From Methylocystis heyeri (lineage in GTDB: Bacteria; Pseudomonadota; Alphaproteobacteria; Rhizobiales; Beijerinckiaceae): a DNA stretch of 64,000 bases. Shown piece by piece: positions 37,063-46,482 of this stretch. A program made the translations under genes and the position numbers. Within the stretch, counting starts at the first letter, position 1; each line of letters starts with the position of its first letter. The notes beneath the pieces are model-generated. The model saw only the letters and a program-made list of their open reading frames with translations. It ran no database searches and was not told the DNA's origin. The stretch is taken from assembly GCF_004802635.2 (NCBI RefSeq), contig NZ_CP046052.1, positions 2,232,001 through 2,296,000 of the forward strand, in the 5' to 3' direction.

Positions 37063-38415
37063 CTATTCTCCTCCCGAAAGATCGATGGAATGGCCGCCGC
37101 CATGGCTGTCGCCCGACCGAAGGGCGTGGCCGGCGGTTTGAGCGCCATGGAACAAGGTCTGATTGCGCTTCATGCGCTGGGCCCAGGCGGGCATGCCGGA
37201 ATCGATTGCTGTTTCGCCATTGCTGTCGGCGGCGTTCCCGCCCACGGTTCCCATGGTCGAGCCGCCGCCGGTCGCGGCGAATCCAGAACGGGCGCCAGCG
37301 GCGAAGTTCTCCTTGAGTGAGTTCACGGCCCGGGACGCGGCCCGGCGCAAGGGCGAGGCGGCGGCCGAGCCCGCCAAGCGCCCTACCCCGCCGAGGCCTG
37401 ACGCCACACCCGCGGCGCCGGACTGCCCAAAGGAAGCGAGGTTGTAGGCGGAGGCCGCACCGCCTGCCATCGCCGCCCCACCGCGCGCCGCGGCGGCCGC
37501 GCCGGATGCGGCGACTCCCGCCCCCCTTCCGGCGAGACCCAACGCCGCGCCGCCGGCCATGGTCGTGCCGGCGACAGCGAGGCCCGTGCCGACCACAGCG
37601 CCGGCGCCGAGCTGCGGCGCGCCGGAAACGAGGCCCGTGGCGATGCCGGGACCAAAGATGCCGAGGCCGAGCATTGCGAGGGCGGCGAGCACGACGGAAA
37701 GCGCTTGCTCGATCGTCGGCTGGCCGCCGGCGTAGCCCGTCGTAAATTGCGAGAAGAGGCCCGTGCCGATGCCGACGATGACGGCCAGCGCCATCACCTT
37801 GACGCCGGAAGCCACGATGTTGCCGAGCACCTTCTCGGCGAGGAAAGCGGTCTTATTGAAGAGAGCGAACGGAACGAGGATGAAGCCCGCGAGCGTCGTG
37901 AGCTTGAACTCGATCAGGGTCACGAAAAGCTGAATCGCCAGGATGAAGAAGGCGATCATCACCAGGAGCCACGACACCATCAGCACGGCGATCTGGACGA
38001 AGTTGGCGAAGAAACTCGTGAACCCCATCATCTGGCTCGCCGCGTCGAGCAGCGGCTGACCGGCGTCGAGCCCGACCTGGGCGAGACGGCCGGGCTGCAG
38101 GAAAGTCGCGGTCGAGATCGACGAACCGCCGGCCTTTAATCCGAGCCCTGCGAAGCTGTTGAAGACGATGCCTGAGAGGTTGTTGAAATTGGTGATGATG
38201 AAGGCGAAGACGCCGATATAGAGGGTCTTCTTCACCAGCCGTTGCAGAATGTCTTCGTCCACGCCCCAGGCCCAGAACAGGCCCGCGAGCGTTATGTCGA
38301 TCACGATCAGCGTCGAGGAAAGGTAGCCGACCTCGCTTTTGATCAGGCCGAATCCGGAATTGATGTAGGTCGTGAATGTGTTGAGGAATGTGTCGATGAC
38401 GCCGACGTTGTTCAT
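37063..38415 (-). CDS. trbL: Conjugal transfer protein TrbL (VirB6-like)
   Basis: A 450-residue polytopic inner-membrane protein of the mating channel. The N-terminal 290 residues contain several hydrophobic helices (for example DITLAGLFWAWGVDEDILQR, LVSWLLVMIAFFILAIQLFV, MALAVIVGIGTGLFSQF). The C-terminal part is a Gly/Ala-rich low-complexity region (about 280-400) followed by a hydrophilic tail, as usual for TrbL. ATGA overlap with trbK. Confidence 0.95.
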   Translation of the reverse strand: MNNVGVIDTFLNTFTTYINSGFGLIKSEVGYLSSTLIVIDITLAGLFWAWGVDEDILQRLVKKTLYIGVFAFIITNFNNLSGIVFNSFAGLGLKAGGSSISTATFLQPGRLAQVGLDAGQPLLDAASQMMGFTSFFANFVQIAVLMVSWLLVMIAFFILAIQLFVTLIEFKLTTLAGFILVPFALFNKTAFLAEKVLGNIVASGVKVMALAVIVGIGTGLFSQFTTGYAGGQPTIEQALSVVLAALAMLGLGIFGPGIATGLVSGAPQLGAGAVVGTGLAVAGTTMAGGAALGLAGRGAGVAASGAAAAARGGAAMAGGAASAYNLASFGQSGAAGVASGLGGVGRLAGSAAASPLRRAASRAVNSLKENFAAGARSGFAATGGGSTMGTVGGNAADSNGETAIDSGMPAWAQRMKRNQTLFHGAQTAGHALRSGDSHGGGHSIDLSGGE

Positions 38416-38747
38416 CGCGCCCCTCCGGCTTGAGGAACAGCAGATGATGGGGTGGCCGGCGCGGTCGCTTCATGCGCGGGAGGACTTCGCAGCGGCCGCG
38501 CCGGCCTGCCGAAGAACCGCCGGCGGTTCTCATCCCAGACTGCCAGGCAATACGGATCTTCGGCGTCGCTAGGCCCGAGCGCGCTGCAATGGCGCAGTTC
38601 GGACGAAAGGTCGTCAGAGGTTGCGGCGGAGGGTGGACCCGCCACCGGAGGCGCCGGCGCATGCTCATGCGTTGCGATCAGCGCAGCGACGATCGCGGCG
38701 ACGAGGACGCCGATCGCCGCAATGCGGAAGCTGTCCGTGCGCCCCAT
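38412..38747 (-). CDS. trbK: TrbK-alt, putative entry-exclusion protein
   Basis: A 111-residue protein with one N-terminal membrane helix (8-26) and a short periplasmic domain with the conserved pair RHCSALG...DPYCLAVWDENRRRFF, two cysteines that may form a disulfide. This matches the TrbK-alt family found in this operon position. By position it may block redundant transfer into cells that already hold the element. It lies 11 bases after the trbJ stop and overlaps trbL. Confidence 0.88.
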   Translation of the reverse strand: MGRTDSFRIAAIGVLVAAIVAALIATHEHAPAPPVAGPPSAATSDDLSSELRHCSALGPSDAEDPYCLAVWDENRRRFFGRPARPLRSPPAHEATAPATPSSAVPQAGGAR

Positions 38748-38758
38748 GATCTAAGCCC

Positions 38759-39496
38759 TCAGTTGCCGCTGAACATGGTGACGGCGCCGGGCACATAGCC
38801 CGTGCGCGTCGAAAAGGCCTTGTACTGTTGCTGCCCCTGGGCTTCCGCCGATGCGGTTCGCGCCTGCTCCAACGCATCGGCTCGGCTCTTGGCGGAAACG
38901 ACCGCCATGAGATCGGAAAGCTGCTGGGATTGCAGGGCGAGGAGCTGATTGCCGGCCTGGGCGGCCTGAAGCGCGCCGGTCGCGGACTGGCTCGCCGAGA
39001 CGAGCGAGGACATCGCGCTCGAATTGCTCGAGATATTGCCGACGACGCCGGCCTGTATCTTGAGCGAGTCCTCGAAGGCGCCGACCGAGTTCTGCCAGCG
39101 CGCCTGGGCGGAGGCCAGCATGGCGCTGGTCGAGCCCGTGCCCGCAGCGCCCCCGTAGTTCGCCGAATAGGCTTGCTCGATCCGCTGGACGTTGAAGGCG
39201 ATGTTCTGCGCCTGGCCGATCAGCGCCTGAGTCTTCGCGATGGACGACTGAAGCTGGGTCAGGTTCGAGAGCGGTAGGTTTGCGAGATTGCGCGCTTGAT
39301 TGACCAGGCTCTGGGCCTGGTTATTCAGCATCTGGATCTGGTTGTTGATCTGCTGCAATTCGCGTGCGGCCGTCAGCGCGCTCTGCGTATAGTTGTTGGA
39401 ATCGAACACGAGCAATTGCGCCGACGCCGGCGGAGTCGCGATGGCCAGCGAGATCGTGACGGCGCTCGCTATCGCGAAGATGCGAAGCTTATTCAT
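38759..39496 (-). CDS. trbJ: Conjugal transfer protein TrbJ (VirB5-like)
   Basis: A 245-residue exported protein with a Sec signal peptide (1-27, cleavage after ASA) and a mature part of long amphipathic helices rich in Gln, Asn and Ala (SALTAARELQQINNQIQMLN; SSIAKTQALIGQAQNIAF), as in the minor pilus/adhesion subunit VirB5/TrbJ. The start overlaps the trbE stop by 4 bases. Confidence 0.95.
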   Translation of the reverse strand: MNKLRIFAIASAVTISLAIATPPASAQLLVFDSNNYTQSALTAARELQQINNQIQMLNNQAQSLVNQARNLANLPLSNLTQLQSSIAKTQALIGQAQNIAFNVQRIEQAYSANYGGAAGTGSTSAMLASAQARWQNSVGAFEDSLKIQAGVVGNISSNSSAMSSLVSASQSATGALQAAQAGNQLLALQSQQLSDLMAVVSAKSRADALEQARTASAEAQGQQQYKAFSTRTGYVPGAVTMFSGN

Positions 39497-41931
39497 GACG
39501 GCACTTCCAGGTTTGGGAGGTTGCGGATGAGATCGGCAGCCCAGGCGAGATCGCGCTCAGTGAGCCAGGCTTCGGTGAAGGCCTCGCGCCCGTGCTCGGC
39601 GAGGAGGCGCTCGATCGCGGCGTGGTCGCTCTTCGACGATGCGGCGCAGAAGGCGAGCGCGACGGGGCCGAGGCCGAGCTCGAATAGGCGATTGCCGCGG
39701 CGGGACTGGCAGTAGTAGTCGCGCTTGGGCGTCGCGCGGGCGATGATTTCGATCTGCCGATCGTTGAGGCCGAAGCGGCGATAGATGGCGGCGATCTGCG
39801 GCTCGATCGCCCGCTCATTAGCCAAGAAGATGCGGGTCGGGCAGCTCTCGACGATGGCCGGCGCGATATTGCTTCCGTCGATGTCGGAGAGCGATTGGGT
39901 GGCGAAGATGACGGAGGCGTTCTTCTTGCGAAGCGCCTTCAGCCATTCGCGAAGCTGCTGGGCGAAGGCGGGATCGTCGAGGACGAGCCAGCCCTCGTCG
40001 ATGATGAGCAGCGTGGGCCTCCCGTCGAGACGCCCCTCGATGCGGTGGAACAGATAGGTGAGGACCGCTGGCGCCGCCGCGGCGCCGATCAGTCCCTCGG
40101 TCTCAAAGGCCTGGAACGAGGCGAACCCGAGATGCTCGGCCTCGGCGTCGAGCAGCCGGCCGGAAGGCCCGCCGACGCAATAGGGCTGCAACGCCTGTTT
40201 CAACACGGTCGATTGCAGCAGGACCGCGAGGCCGGTGATCGTTCGTTCCTGAACGGGCGACGACGCCAGCGAAGTGAGCGCCGACCAGACATGTTCTTTT
40301 TCAGCCGGGCCGATGGAGACGCTTTCCTTGGCGAGGATGGCGATCACCCATTCGGCCCCCCAGGCGCGCTCAAACGGATCGTCGATGCCAGCCAGCGGCT
40401 GGAGCGACACGGAATGTTCCGATCCGGCCGAGAGGCTGCCGCCGAGGTCGTGCCAGTCGCCGCCACAGGCGAGCGCCGCCGTGCGGATCGATCCGCCGAA
40501 ATCGAAGGCGAAAATCTGGTTGTCCCGATAACGGCGGAACTGCATCGCCATCAGCGCGAGCAGCACGGACTTGCCAGCTCCGGTCGGCCCCACGATCAAG
40601 GTGTGGCCGACATCGCCGACATGGAGCGAGAAACGGAACGGCGTCGAGCCCTCTGTCTTGCCGAAGAAGAGCGGCGGCGCCTTAAAGTGCTCGTCCCTTC
40701 CCTGCCCGGCCCAGACCGCCGAGAGCGGGATCATATGGGCCAAATTCAGGGTCGAGACCGGCGGCTGGCGGACATTGGCGTAGGCGTGGCCCGGAAGGCT
40801 CCCGAGCCAGGCCTCGATTGCATTCACCCCTTCCGGCATGCAGGTGAAATCGCGGCCCTGGATCACTTTCTCGACGAGGCGGAGCTTTTCGGCGGCGATC
40901 GGCGCGAATTCGTCCCACACGGTGACGGTCGCTGTGACATAGGCCTCGCCGACATCGTCGGAGCCGAGTTCCTGAAGAGCGAGGTCGGAGTCAGCCGCCT
41001 TATTGGCGGCATCGGAGTCGACCAGCGTCGACGCCTCGTTGGTCATCACCTCCTTGACGATGGCGGCGATCGACTTGCGCTTGGCGAACCACTGGCGCCT
41101 GATTTTGGTCAGCAGCTTCACCGCCTCGGCCTTGTCGATGAGGATAGCGCGGGTGGACCAGCGATACGGAAAGGCGAGCCGGTTGAGCTCGTCGAGAATG
41201 CCGGGATGGGTCGCGGTCGGGAAACCGATCACGGTCAGGGTGCGCAAATGACGGTTGCCGAGCCGCGGCTCAAGGCCGCCGGCGAGCGACTCATCCGCGA
41301 GCAGCACGTCGAGATGCATCGGCGTCTCGGGGACACGCACCCGCTGCTGCCGGGTCGAAATGGTGGAATGCAGGTAAGTCAGCGTCTCGCCGTCATCGAG
41401 CCAACCCACCTCGGGCATGAAGCCTTCGACGAGCTGAAGGACGCGGTTGGTCCGATCGACGAAGCCGCGCAGCAGCTCGTAAGGGTCAACGCCGGTCTGC
41501 GCGCGGCCTTCATAGAGGAAGCCCTCGATGCGCGAGGCGTCTTCGGCTGGCGGCAGCCAGACGAAGGTCAGGAAATACCGGCTCTCGAAATGGGAGCCCG
41601 CCTCCTCGAAAGCGTTTTGTCGTTCGAGATCGACCAGGGCGGAGGCGGCATCAGGGAAGCTGATGTGCGGATAGGTCTGGGCCGCAATCCGCTGCGCTTC
41701 GACGAAGATGGCCCAGCCCGAGCCCAGCCGTCGAAGCGCGTTGTTGAGCCGGGCTGTCACGCCGACCAGCTCGGCGGGCGTCGCGCTATCGAGGTCCGGC
41801 CCTCGAAAGCGCGCCGTGCGCTGGAACGAGCCGTCCTTGTTGAGGACGACGCCCTCGGCCACCAGCGCCGCCCAGGGCAGGAAGTCGGCAAGGCTCGCGG
41901 GATGTTTGCGGTATTCGGCGAGGTTCAGCAT
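39493..41931 (-). CDS. trbE: Conjugal transfer ATPase TrbE (VirB4-like)
   Basis: An 812-residue VirB4-family ATPase, full length. The N-terminal CagE/TrbE domain (1-400) is followed by the ATPase domain with Walker A GPTGAGKS (448-455, Lys454), Walker B TLLIIDEGWLVLDD, and the LRKKNASVIFATQSLSDIDG motif. It powers pilus assembly and transfer at the inner membrane. On the opposite strand runs a 725-codon open frame that is a shadow of this GC-rich gene. Confidence 0.97.
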   Translation of the reverse strand: MLNLAEYRKHPASLADFLPWAALVAEGVVLNKDGSFQRTARFRGPDLDSATPAELVGVTARLNNALRRLGSGWAIFVEAQRIAAQTYPHISFPDAASALVDLERQNAFEEAGSHFESRYFLTFVWLPPAEDASRIEGFLYEGRAQTGVDPYELLRGFVDRTNRVLQLVEGFMPEVGWLDDGETLTYLHSTISTRQQRVRVPETPMHLDVLLADESLAGGLEPRLGNRHLRTLTVIGFPTATHPGILDELNRLAFPYRWSTRAILIDKAEAVKLLTKIRRQWFAKRKSIAAIVKEVMTNEASTLVDSDAANKAADSDLALQELGSDDVGEAYVTATVTVWDEFAPIAAEKLRLVEKVIQGRDFTCMPEGVNAIEAWLGSLPGHAYANVRQPPVSTLNLAHMIPLSAVWAGQGRDEHFKAPPLFFGKTEGSTPFRFSLHVGDVGHTLIVGPTGAGKSVLLALMAMQFRRYRDNQIFAFDFGGSIRTAALACGGDWHDLGGSLSAGSEHSVSLQPLAGIDDPFERAWGAEWVIAILAKESVSIGPAEKEHVWSALTSLASSPVQERTITGLAVLLQSTVLKQALQPYCVGGPSGRLLDAEAEHLGFASFQAFETEGLIGAAAAPAVLTYLFHRIEGRLDGRPTLLIIDEGWLVLDDPAFAQQLREWLKALRKKNASVIFATQSLSDIDGSNIAPAIVESCPTRIFLANERAIEPQIAAIYRRFGLNDRQIEIIARATPKRDYYCQSRRGNRLFELGLGPVALAFCAASSKSDHAAIERLLAEHGREAFTEAWLTERDLAWAADLIRNLPNLEVPS

Positions 41932-41938
41932 GGCCGCC

Positions 41939-42214
41939 TCACACCCCGAAGAAAGCTGGATAGCGCAGATGCAGACGCACCACGTCGACGAATTGTGGGT
42001 CGCGCTTGGCCGCCCAGACGGCGGCGGCGTGACCCACCACCCAGATCAGCGCGCCAGGGATCCACAGCCTGAGGCCCAGCGCGATGGCAGCCGCGAGCGT
42101 GCCGTTGGCGATGGCCACAGTTCGCGGCGCCCCGCCCATCAGGATCGGGTCAGTGAGCGCACGATGGACCGGCGCGAAGAAGCCGGGCACGTCCGGATCG
42201 ACGATCGCGGCCAT
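41939..42214 (-). CDS. trbD: Conjugal transfer protein TrbD (VirB3-like)
   Basis: A 91-residue inner-membrane protein starting at the ATG at 42214, which overlaps the trbC stop by one base. The start is FFAPVHRALTDPILMGGAPR and is followed by two hydrophobic segments (IANGTLAAAIALGLRLW, GALIWVVGHAAAVW). The VirB3/TrbD family works with the VirB4-type ATPase encoded immediately downstream, here 7 bases away. Confidence 0.93.
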   Translation of the reverse strand: MAAIVDPDVPGFFAPVHRALTDPILMGGAPRTVAIANGTLAAAIALGLRLWIPGALIWVVGHAAAVWAAKRDPQFVDVVRLHLRYPAFFGV

Positions 42215-42555
42215 CAGATCAGCGCCCCGCCGGAGAACGAAAAAAACGAGAGGAAAAAGCTCGACGCGGCAAAAGCGATCGAGAGGCCGAAAACGATCTG
42301 GATCAGCCGGCGGAAGCCCCCCGAAGTGTCGCCAAAGGCGAGTGTCAGGCCGGTCACGGTGATGATGATGACCGAGATGATCTTGGCGACCGGACCTTGC
42401 ACGGATTGCAGGATCTGATTGAGCGGGGTCTCCCAGGGCATGGAAGAGCCGGAGGCATAGGCCGCCGGCGCGAAGGCCAGCGATATTGCGGTGAGCGTGA
42501 TCAAGGCGCCGAGTCGGCGACGGGCGCGACTGGCTTTGGAAAGCAAGCGGATCAT
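42214..42555 (-). CDS. trbC: Conjugal transfer pilin TrbC (VirB2-like)
   Basis: A 113-residue pilin precursor from the ATG at 42555, which overlaps the trbB stop by 4 bases. It has a long basic signal sequence (RRRLGALITLTAISLAFAPA, cleavage near AYA-SGSS), a short polar segment (MPWETPLNQILQSVQG) and two hydrophobic helices (AKIISVIIITVTGLTLAFG and IVFGLSIAFAASSFFLSFF), as expected for the TrbC/VirB2 pilin. Confidence 0.94.
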   Translation of the reverse strand: MIRLLSKASRARRRLGALITLTAISLAFAPAAYASGSSMPWETPLNQILQSVQGPVAKIISVIIITVTGLTLAFGDTSGGFRRLIQIVFGLSIAFAASSFFLSFFSFSGGALI

Positions 42556-43550
42556 GACGGTTCTCCCGGAAGTGATAGGTCTCCTCCCGCCGTGGCGGGG
42601 ATAACGCGGTAGTCGCTGGTGGCGGGATCGAGCCCGGCGACGGTGGCGAGCTCGGCAAGGCGGCGTTCCGCGCCGCGGCCGCGCAGCACCGCCACCATGT
42701 CGATGGTCTCGGCGATCAGCGCCTTGGGCACGGTAACGACGGCTTCCTGGATGAGCTGTTCGAGACGGCGCAAAGCGCCGAGCGCCGTGCCGGCGTGAAT
42801 GGTCCCGATCCCGCCGGGATGTCCCGTGCCCCAGGCTTTCAGGAGATCGAGCGCCTCGGCGCCGCGCACCTCGCCGATGGGGATGCGATCGGGCCTCAGG
42901 CGCAATGAGGAGCGAACGAGATCGGAGAGCGAAGCGACGCCGTCCTTGGTGCGCAGCGCCACGAGGTTCGGCGCGCGGCATTGCAGCTCACGCGTATCCT
43001 CGATCAGTACCACGCGATCCGTGGAGCCGGCGATCTCGGCGAGCAGCGCGTTGGTGAGGGTGGTCTTGCCGGTCGAAGTGCCGCCGGCGACAAGGATGTT
43101 CTTACGGGTAGCGACGGCCTTGCGCAGTAACGCCGCCTGATCGGCCGCCATGATGCCTGCGGCGACGTAGTCATCGAGCGTGAAGACCGCGACCGCGGGC
43201 TTGCGGATCGCGAAAGCCGGCGCGGCGACGACGGGCGGGAGCAGTCCCTCAAACCGCTCCCCCGTCTCGGGCAGCTCGGCGGAGACGCGCGGTCGCTCGG
43301 CATGAACCTCGGCGCCGACGTGATGCGCGACCAGACGAACAATCCGCTCGCCATCTGCGGCAGACAGCGTGCGCCCGCTATCTTCGAGCCCGCCGGACAG
43401 CCGGTCGATCCAGAGCCGGCCATCGGGGTTGAGCATCACCTCGATGATGGAGGGGTCTTCGAGGAAGGTCGCGATGGCCGGGCCGAGCGCGGTGCGCAGC
43501 ATGCGCGCGCCGCGAGAGAAAGCCTCCGAAGAAGCAAGAGTGACCGCCAC
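42552..43550 (-). CDS. trbB: Conjugal transfer ATPase TrbB (VirB11-like)
   Basis: A 332-residue hexameric secretion ATPase. Walker [10 protein letters not shown] (Lys162), the Asp box EDTREL, a Walker B-like region [12 protein letters not shown] (227-238), and the His box [13 protein letters not shown] (243-255) are intact. It powers pilus biogenesis and substrate switching at the cytoplasmic face. It is the first gene of the trb operon; 340 bases separate it from the Kai cassette upstream. Confidence 0.97.
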   Translation of the reverse strand: MAVTLASSEAFSRGARMLRTALGPAIATFLEDPSIIEVMLNPDGRLWIDRLSGGLEDSGRTLSAADGERIVRLVAHHVGAEVHAERPRVSAELPETGERFEGLLPPVVAAPAFAIRKPAVAVFTLDDYVAAGIMAADQAALLRKAVATRKNILVAGGTSTGKTTLTNALLAEIAGSTDRVVLIEDTRELQCRAPNLVALRTKDGVASLSDLVRSSLRLRPDRIPIGEVRGAEALDLLKAWGTGHPGGIGTIHAGTALGALRRLEQLIQEAVVTVPKALIAETIDMVAVLRGRGAERRLAELATVAGLDPATSDYRVIPATAGGDLSLPGEPS

Positions 43551-43889
43551 GATTGTCCCCGCCGAATGCCGGCCACGAAACGCGATCGGCGACGGGGATG
43601 ATTAGAGAAGGCAGAAATTTCAATATTTCAACAAGGTTTTAGATGGCGTAGGGCCGAGGCGTAGAGAGGAGAAAAAATACTTACTGGGTGCGATGGCAGG
43701 CTTTGGTTGACGGGCGTCAGCGGCAGCTTTCTGCAGACTCAATTGAACTTCTATGGTCGATGTGCCAAAGCGTTCATTCAAAAACTGCTGCGGTCGTCTC
43801 GACAACCCAGATCCCGTCCTTCATTTCAAAAAAAATCCAGAGCTTTCTCGAGGATCGAAGCTCCTCAAACTTGCCAAACAATAGCAAAC
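43551..43889. other. Junction between the Kai cassette and trbB
   Basis: About 340 bases, distinctly more AT-rich near 43610-43690 and 43810-43830 than the flanking genes. It should hold the trbB promoter and the end of the kai transcript. No gene or clear inverted repeat was recognised. One border of the inserted cassette must lie here. Confidence 0.45.
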
Positions 43890-45860
43890 TCAATGCGTGT
43901 TCGTGATCTGGGAGCTTTCCAAAATCTTTTCCAGTTCCTGTATCTCCACCGGCTTGACCAGATGGCGATCGCACCCGCATTCCTCCGTGCGCTTGCGGGC
44001 GTCCGCTCCGCCCCAGCCGGAAAGCGCGATCAACGTCACATCTTTGCCGCCGGGCCGCTCGCGAATGCGACGCGCCGTTTCATAGCCATTCATATCTGGC
44101 ATGCCGAGATCAACAAAAACAAGGTCAGGTCGTAGGTCGGCGAAGGCTTCGAGGCCGTGCGCGCCGTCGTTAGCGACTTGAACTGTCGCTCCCAAGGTTT
44201 TCAAAAGCAGAGCGAAACTGTCGGCGACGTCGAGATTGTCCTCGATCACGAGAACTCGGTGCGAACTCAACGCTTTCCGCATTCCGCTCGAGAAGTTCGC
44301 TTGTACAGCCGGAGCAGTTGCTAATGGGAGGCGAACGACAAAGCGGCTGCCTAGTCCCACTCCGTCGCTGTGCGCCTCGACGTCGCCGCCGTGCAATCGA
44401 ACAATATCGCGCACCAGCGCAAGGCCGATGCCGATGCCGCCGCGACTCCGCTCAAACGCGCCACCCATCTGGGTGAAAAGATCGAACACGCGCGGGAGCA
44501 TCTCGGCGGGAATCCCGATTCCAGTATCGGCGACGGTCACGATCGCCTGGCCGTCTCGACTCTCCGAAAAAATCTCGACGCGACCGCCCGCATGAGTATA
44601 TTTGGCTGCATTGTCGAGGAGATTACTGAACACTTGCGCGATCCGCGCGGGGTCGGCATCGAGAGTGAGAGGCTCCTCGGCCAGCATGAGTTTCAGCTCG
44701 AGTTCGTTCGCCTCGACAAGTTCCCGCGTCATTTCAGCGGCCTGACGGATCGCTGCTCCCAGATCGGAAGGCTCTTTCTTCAAACTGATCTTGCCGCGGC
44801 TGATCCTGGACACATCCATGAGATCGTCGACAAGCCGAACGAGATGATTGACTTGTCGCTCCATCATCTCGTGAACAGGCTGGGTGGCGTCGCCCGTCTT
44901 GTGCAATTTGCTCAGCACATATAGCCCGTTTCGAAGCGGCGCGAGCGGATTGCGCAGCTCGTGCGCGAGCGTCGCAATGAACTCGTCCTTGCGACGCCCC
45001 GCGTCTCGCAGTTCACCTTCGAGAGTTTTTCGGTCGGTTATATCTCTCGCAATTACAACAATCGCACTTTTGTCATCCGCGATGATGGGCGAAAGACCCA
45101 ATGAAACATCCACTCCCGCGCCACTTTTTGTGACGCATTTGAAGTCGTCGCGCACGACTTCCCCCTGCAACACGCGCCTTAGTATTTCGCCGACTTCCCG
45201 ACACAGTTCGGCGGGAAACAGCATGCAAACGCTGTTGCCGATCGCCTCGCGAGAGCTGTAGCCGAAAAGGTCCACGGCCGCTGCGTTCCAACTTGCAATC
45301 GTTCCGTCGGCCTTCAATGAGCAGATCCCATCCGGCGACGAACCGACAATCGCTTCATGAAGGATACGCAACTCCTGGTGGGTCAGATTCGTCACTACAA
45401 GACAATGCAGAAGTTCGTTGTCGATCGTGAGGAACGCCGAAGAGACATAAGCGTGGATCGTTTCCCCACTGTCCGCCTGCAACTCGATTTCCCGGCCGCG
45501 AGCCGTGCTCTCCAAGAACTCGGTTAGCTGCGGTCGATCCAATCGCGGGACAATGAGATCGCTCACCACACTACCGACCAAGCGTTCGCGAGGCCGCCCG
45601 ATCATTCGCGCAAAAGCGGCGTTGCAATACAGGATTACGCCCTTCGACGAAACGGTCAGCGCACCTTCGGCCATCTGCTCGACCAGCAGCCGGTACGGAT
45701 CAGCCGCGCCCTTGAGCGTGTAAACTGCCGGATTCGCTTCGCCCTCGACCACGATCGCGTCAATCTCGCCGCTTCGAATGGCGCGCAGCGTCTCCTCCGC
45801 CTCGGCCAGTCGTCGGCGGAGATCACTCCGTTCGTCGTCTACAACTTTTGCGTCCTTCAA
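43890..45860 (-). CDS. PAS-PAS hybrid histidine kinase of the Kai cassette
   Basis: A 656-residue soluble sensor kinase. It begins with a charged helix (RSDLRRRLAEAEETLRAIRS), followed by PAS (52-165), PAS with PAC (168-280), HisKA with His300 (LAHELRNPLAPL), HATPase (400-515; NLLDNAAKYT, DTGIGIP, GGIGIGLALV) and a C-terminal receiver with Asp584 (VFVDLGMPD) and Lys636. The start is 3 bases after the stop of the second kaiB, so it is the last gene of the kai operon. In known clocks and stress systems KaiB/KaiC talk to histidine kinases (SasA, CikA); this kinase has no KaiB-like sensor domain, so the link is inferred from the operon. Confidence 0.95.
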   Translation of the reverse strand: MKDAKVVDDERSDLRRRLAEAEETLRAIRSGEIDAIVVEGEANPAVYTLKGAADPYRLLVEQMAEGALTVSSKGVILYCNAAFARMIGRPRERLVGSVVSDLIVPRLDRPQLTEFLESTARGREIELQADSGETIHAYVSSAFLTIDNELLHCLVVTNLTHQELRILHEAIVGSSPDGICSLKADGTIASWNAAAVDLFGYSSREAIGNSVCMLFPAELCREVGEILRRVLQGEVVRDDFKCVTKSGAGVDVSLGLSPIIADDKSAIVVIARDITDRKTLEGELRDAGRRKDEFIATLAHELRNPLAPLRNGLYVLSKLHKTGDATQPVHEMMERQVNHLVRLVDDLMDVSRISRGKISLKKEPSDLGAAIRQAAEMTRELVEANELELKLMLAEEPLTLDADPARIAQVFSNLLDNAAKYTHAGGRVEIFSESRDGQAIVTVADTGIGIPAEMLPRVFDLFTQMGGAFERSRGGIGIGLALVRDIVRLHGGDVEAHSDGVGLGSRFVVRLPLATAPAVQANFSSGMRKALSSHRVLVIEDNLDVADSFALLLKTLGATVQVANDGAHGLEAFADLRPDLVFVDLGMPDMNGYETARRIRERPGGKDVTLIALSGWGGADARKRTEECGCDRHLVKPVEIQELEKILESSQITNTH

Positions 45861-45863
45861 GAC

Positions 45864-46133
45864 TCACTCCACGATCAGCGAGGCAAGCTGTTGTTGATTT
45901 GACATATCGCCAAACAGCAACCGGACCGGAATGGGACGGTAACGAACGAGAGTCGGCGACACGACCACGTTGGCAGGCTGAGCTCGTTCGGGATGTTCGT
46001 AGAGATCGACGATTTCGAGATCGTAGGAGTCCAGTTCGCTTTCGCAAAAGGCTCGCGTATTCGCTACGGCGCGCACCGATCTGGGGGTCAACCCCGTGAT
46101 GAAGAGCGTCAGGCCGTAACGAGCTTGATCCAT
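45864..46133 (-). CDS. kaiB: KaiB family protein, divergent second copy
   Basis: An 89-residue thioredoxin-like KaiB domain: YGLTLFITGLTPRSVRAVAN, LEIVDLYEHPERAQPANVVV, SPTLVRYRPIPVRLLFGDMS. The core positions of KaiB are recognisable (cyanobacterial KaiB: LYVAGxTPxSxRA, VIDVLKxPQLA, TPTLxKxLPxPxRKIIGDLS), but it is more divergent than its neighbour and lacks the N-terminal extension and the ERVLIGLD end. It starts 11 bases after the stop of the first kaiB. Divergence suggests a distinct partner or role. Confidence 0.92.
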   Translation of the reverse strand: MDQARYGLTLFITGLTPRSVRAVANTRAFCESELDSYDLEIVDLYEHPERAQPANVVVSPTLVRYRPIPVRLLFGDMSNQQQLASLIVE

Positions 46134-46144
46134 TGAGCGAACCT

Positions 46145-46468
46145 TTAGTGCAATGCGTGCGGACGAATATCCAGACCTATGAGCACGCGCTGTTCGTTGG
46201 AGAGATCGCCGATAATTTTTTTTATGGGCTCTGGCAGCCGGCGGACCAGAGTCGGAATCGCAATAATCTGATCGCCTTGGGCGAGTTGCGGTCGCTCGAG
46301 GAGATCGATGACTTCGATCGAATAACGCCCCTCGAGATACTCTGTGCAGATGCGGTTGAGGTTCTTGATCGCTCGTAGCGACTTATCCGTGTGACCGGCC
46401 ACATAGAGACGTAGGTCCCAATTTTCGTTTGAGTTGAAATCGGGAAGAACGTCAGCGTTCCGGGTCAT
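46145..46468 (-). CDS. kaiB: KaiB family protein, canonical copy
   Basis: A 107-residue Kai[61 protein letters not shown] and [14 protein letters not shown] are all close to cyanobacterial KaiB. KaiB is a fold-switching protein that binds the KaiC CI ring. It starts 14 bases after the kaiC stop. The first 16 residues are a polar extension. Confidence 0.95.
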   Translation of the reverse strand: MTRNADVLPDFNSNENWDLRLYVAGHTDKSLRAIKNLNRICTEYLEGRYSIEVIDLLERPQLAQGDQIIAIPTLVRRLPEPIKKIIGDLSNEQRVLIGLDIRPHALH

Positions 46469-46482
46469 GAGCGGCGCCCTTT

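Noticed and set aside
39895-42072. A 725-codon open frame on the plus strand opposite trbE
   Set aside because: Its translation has no family signature and extreme Arg/Gly/Glu content; it is the antisense shadow of a GC-rich gene with complete TrbE motifs on the other strand.
41939-42658. A 239-codon frame covering trbC and trbD
   Set aside because: Only its last 91 codons are real (TrbD); the upstream part is trbC read out of frame.
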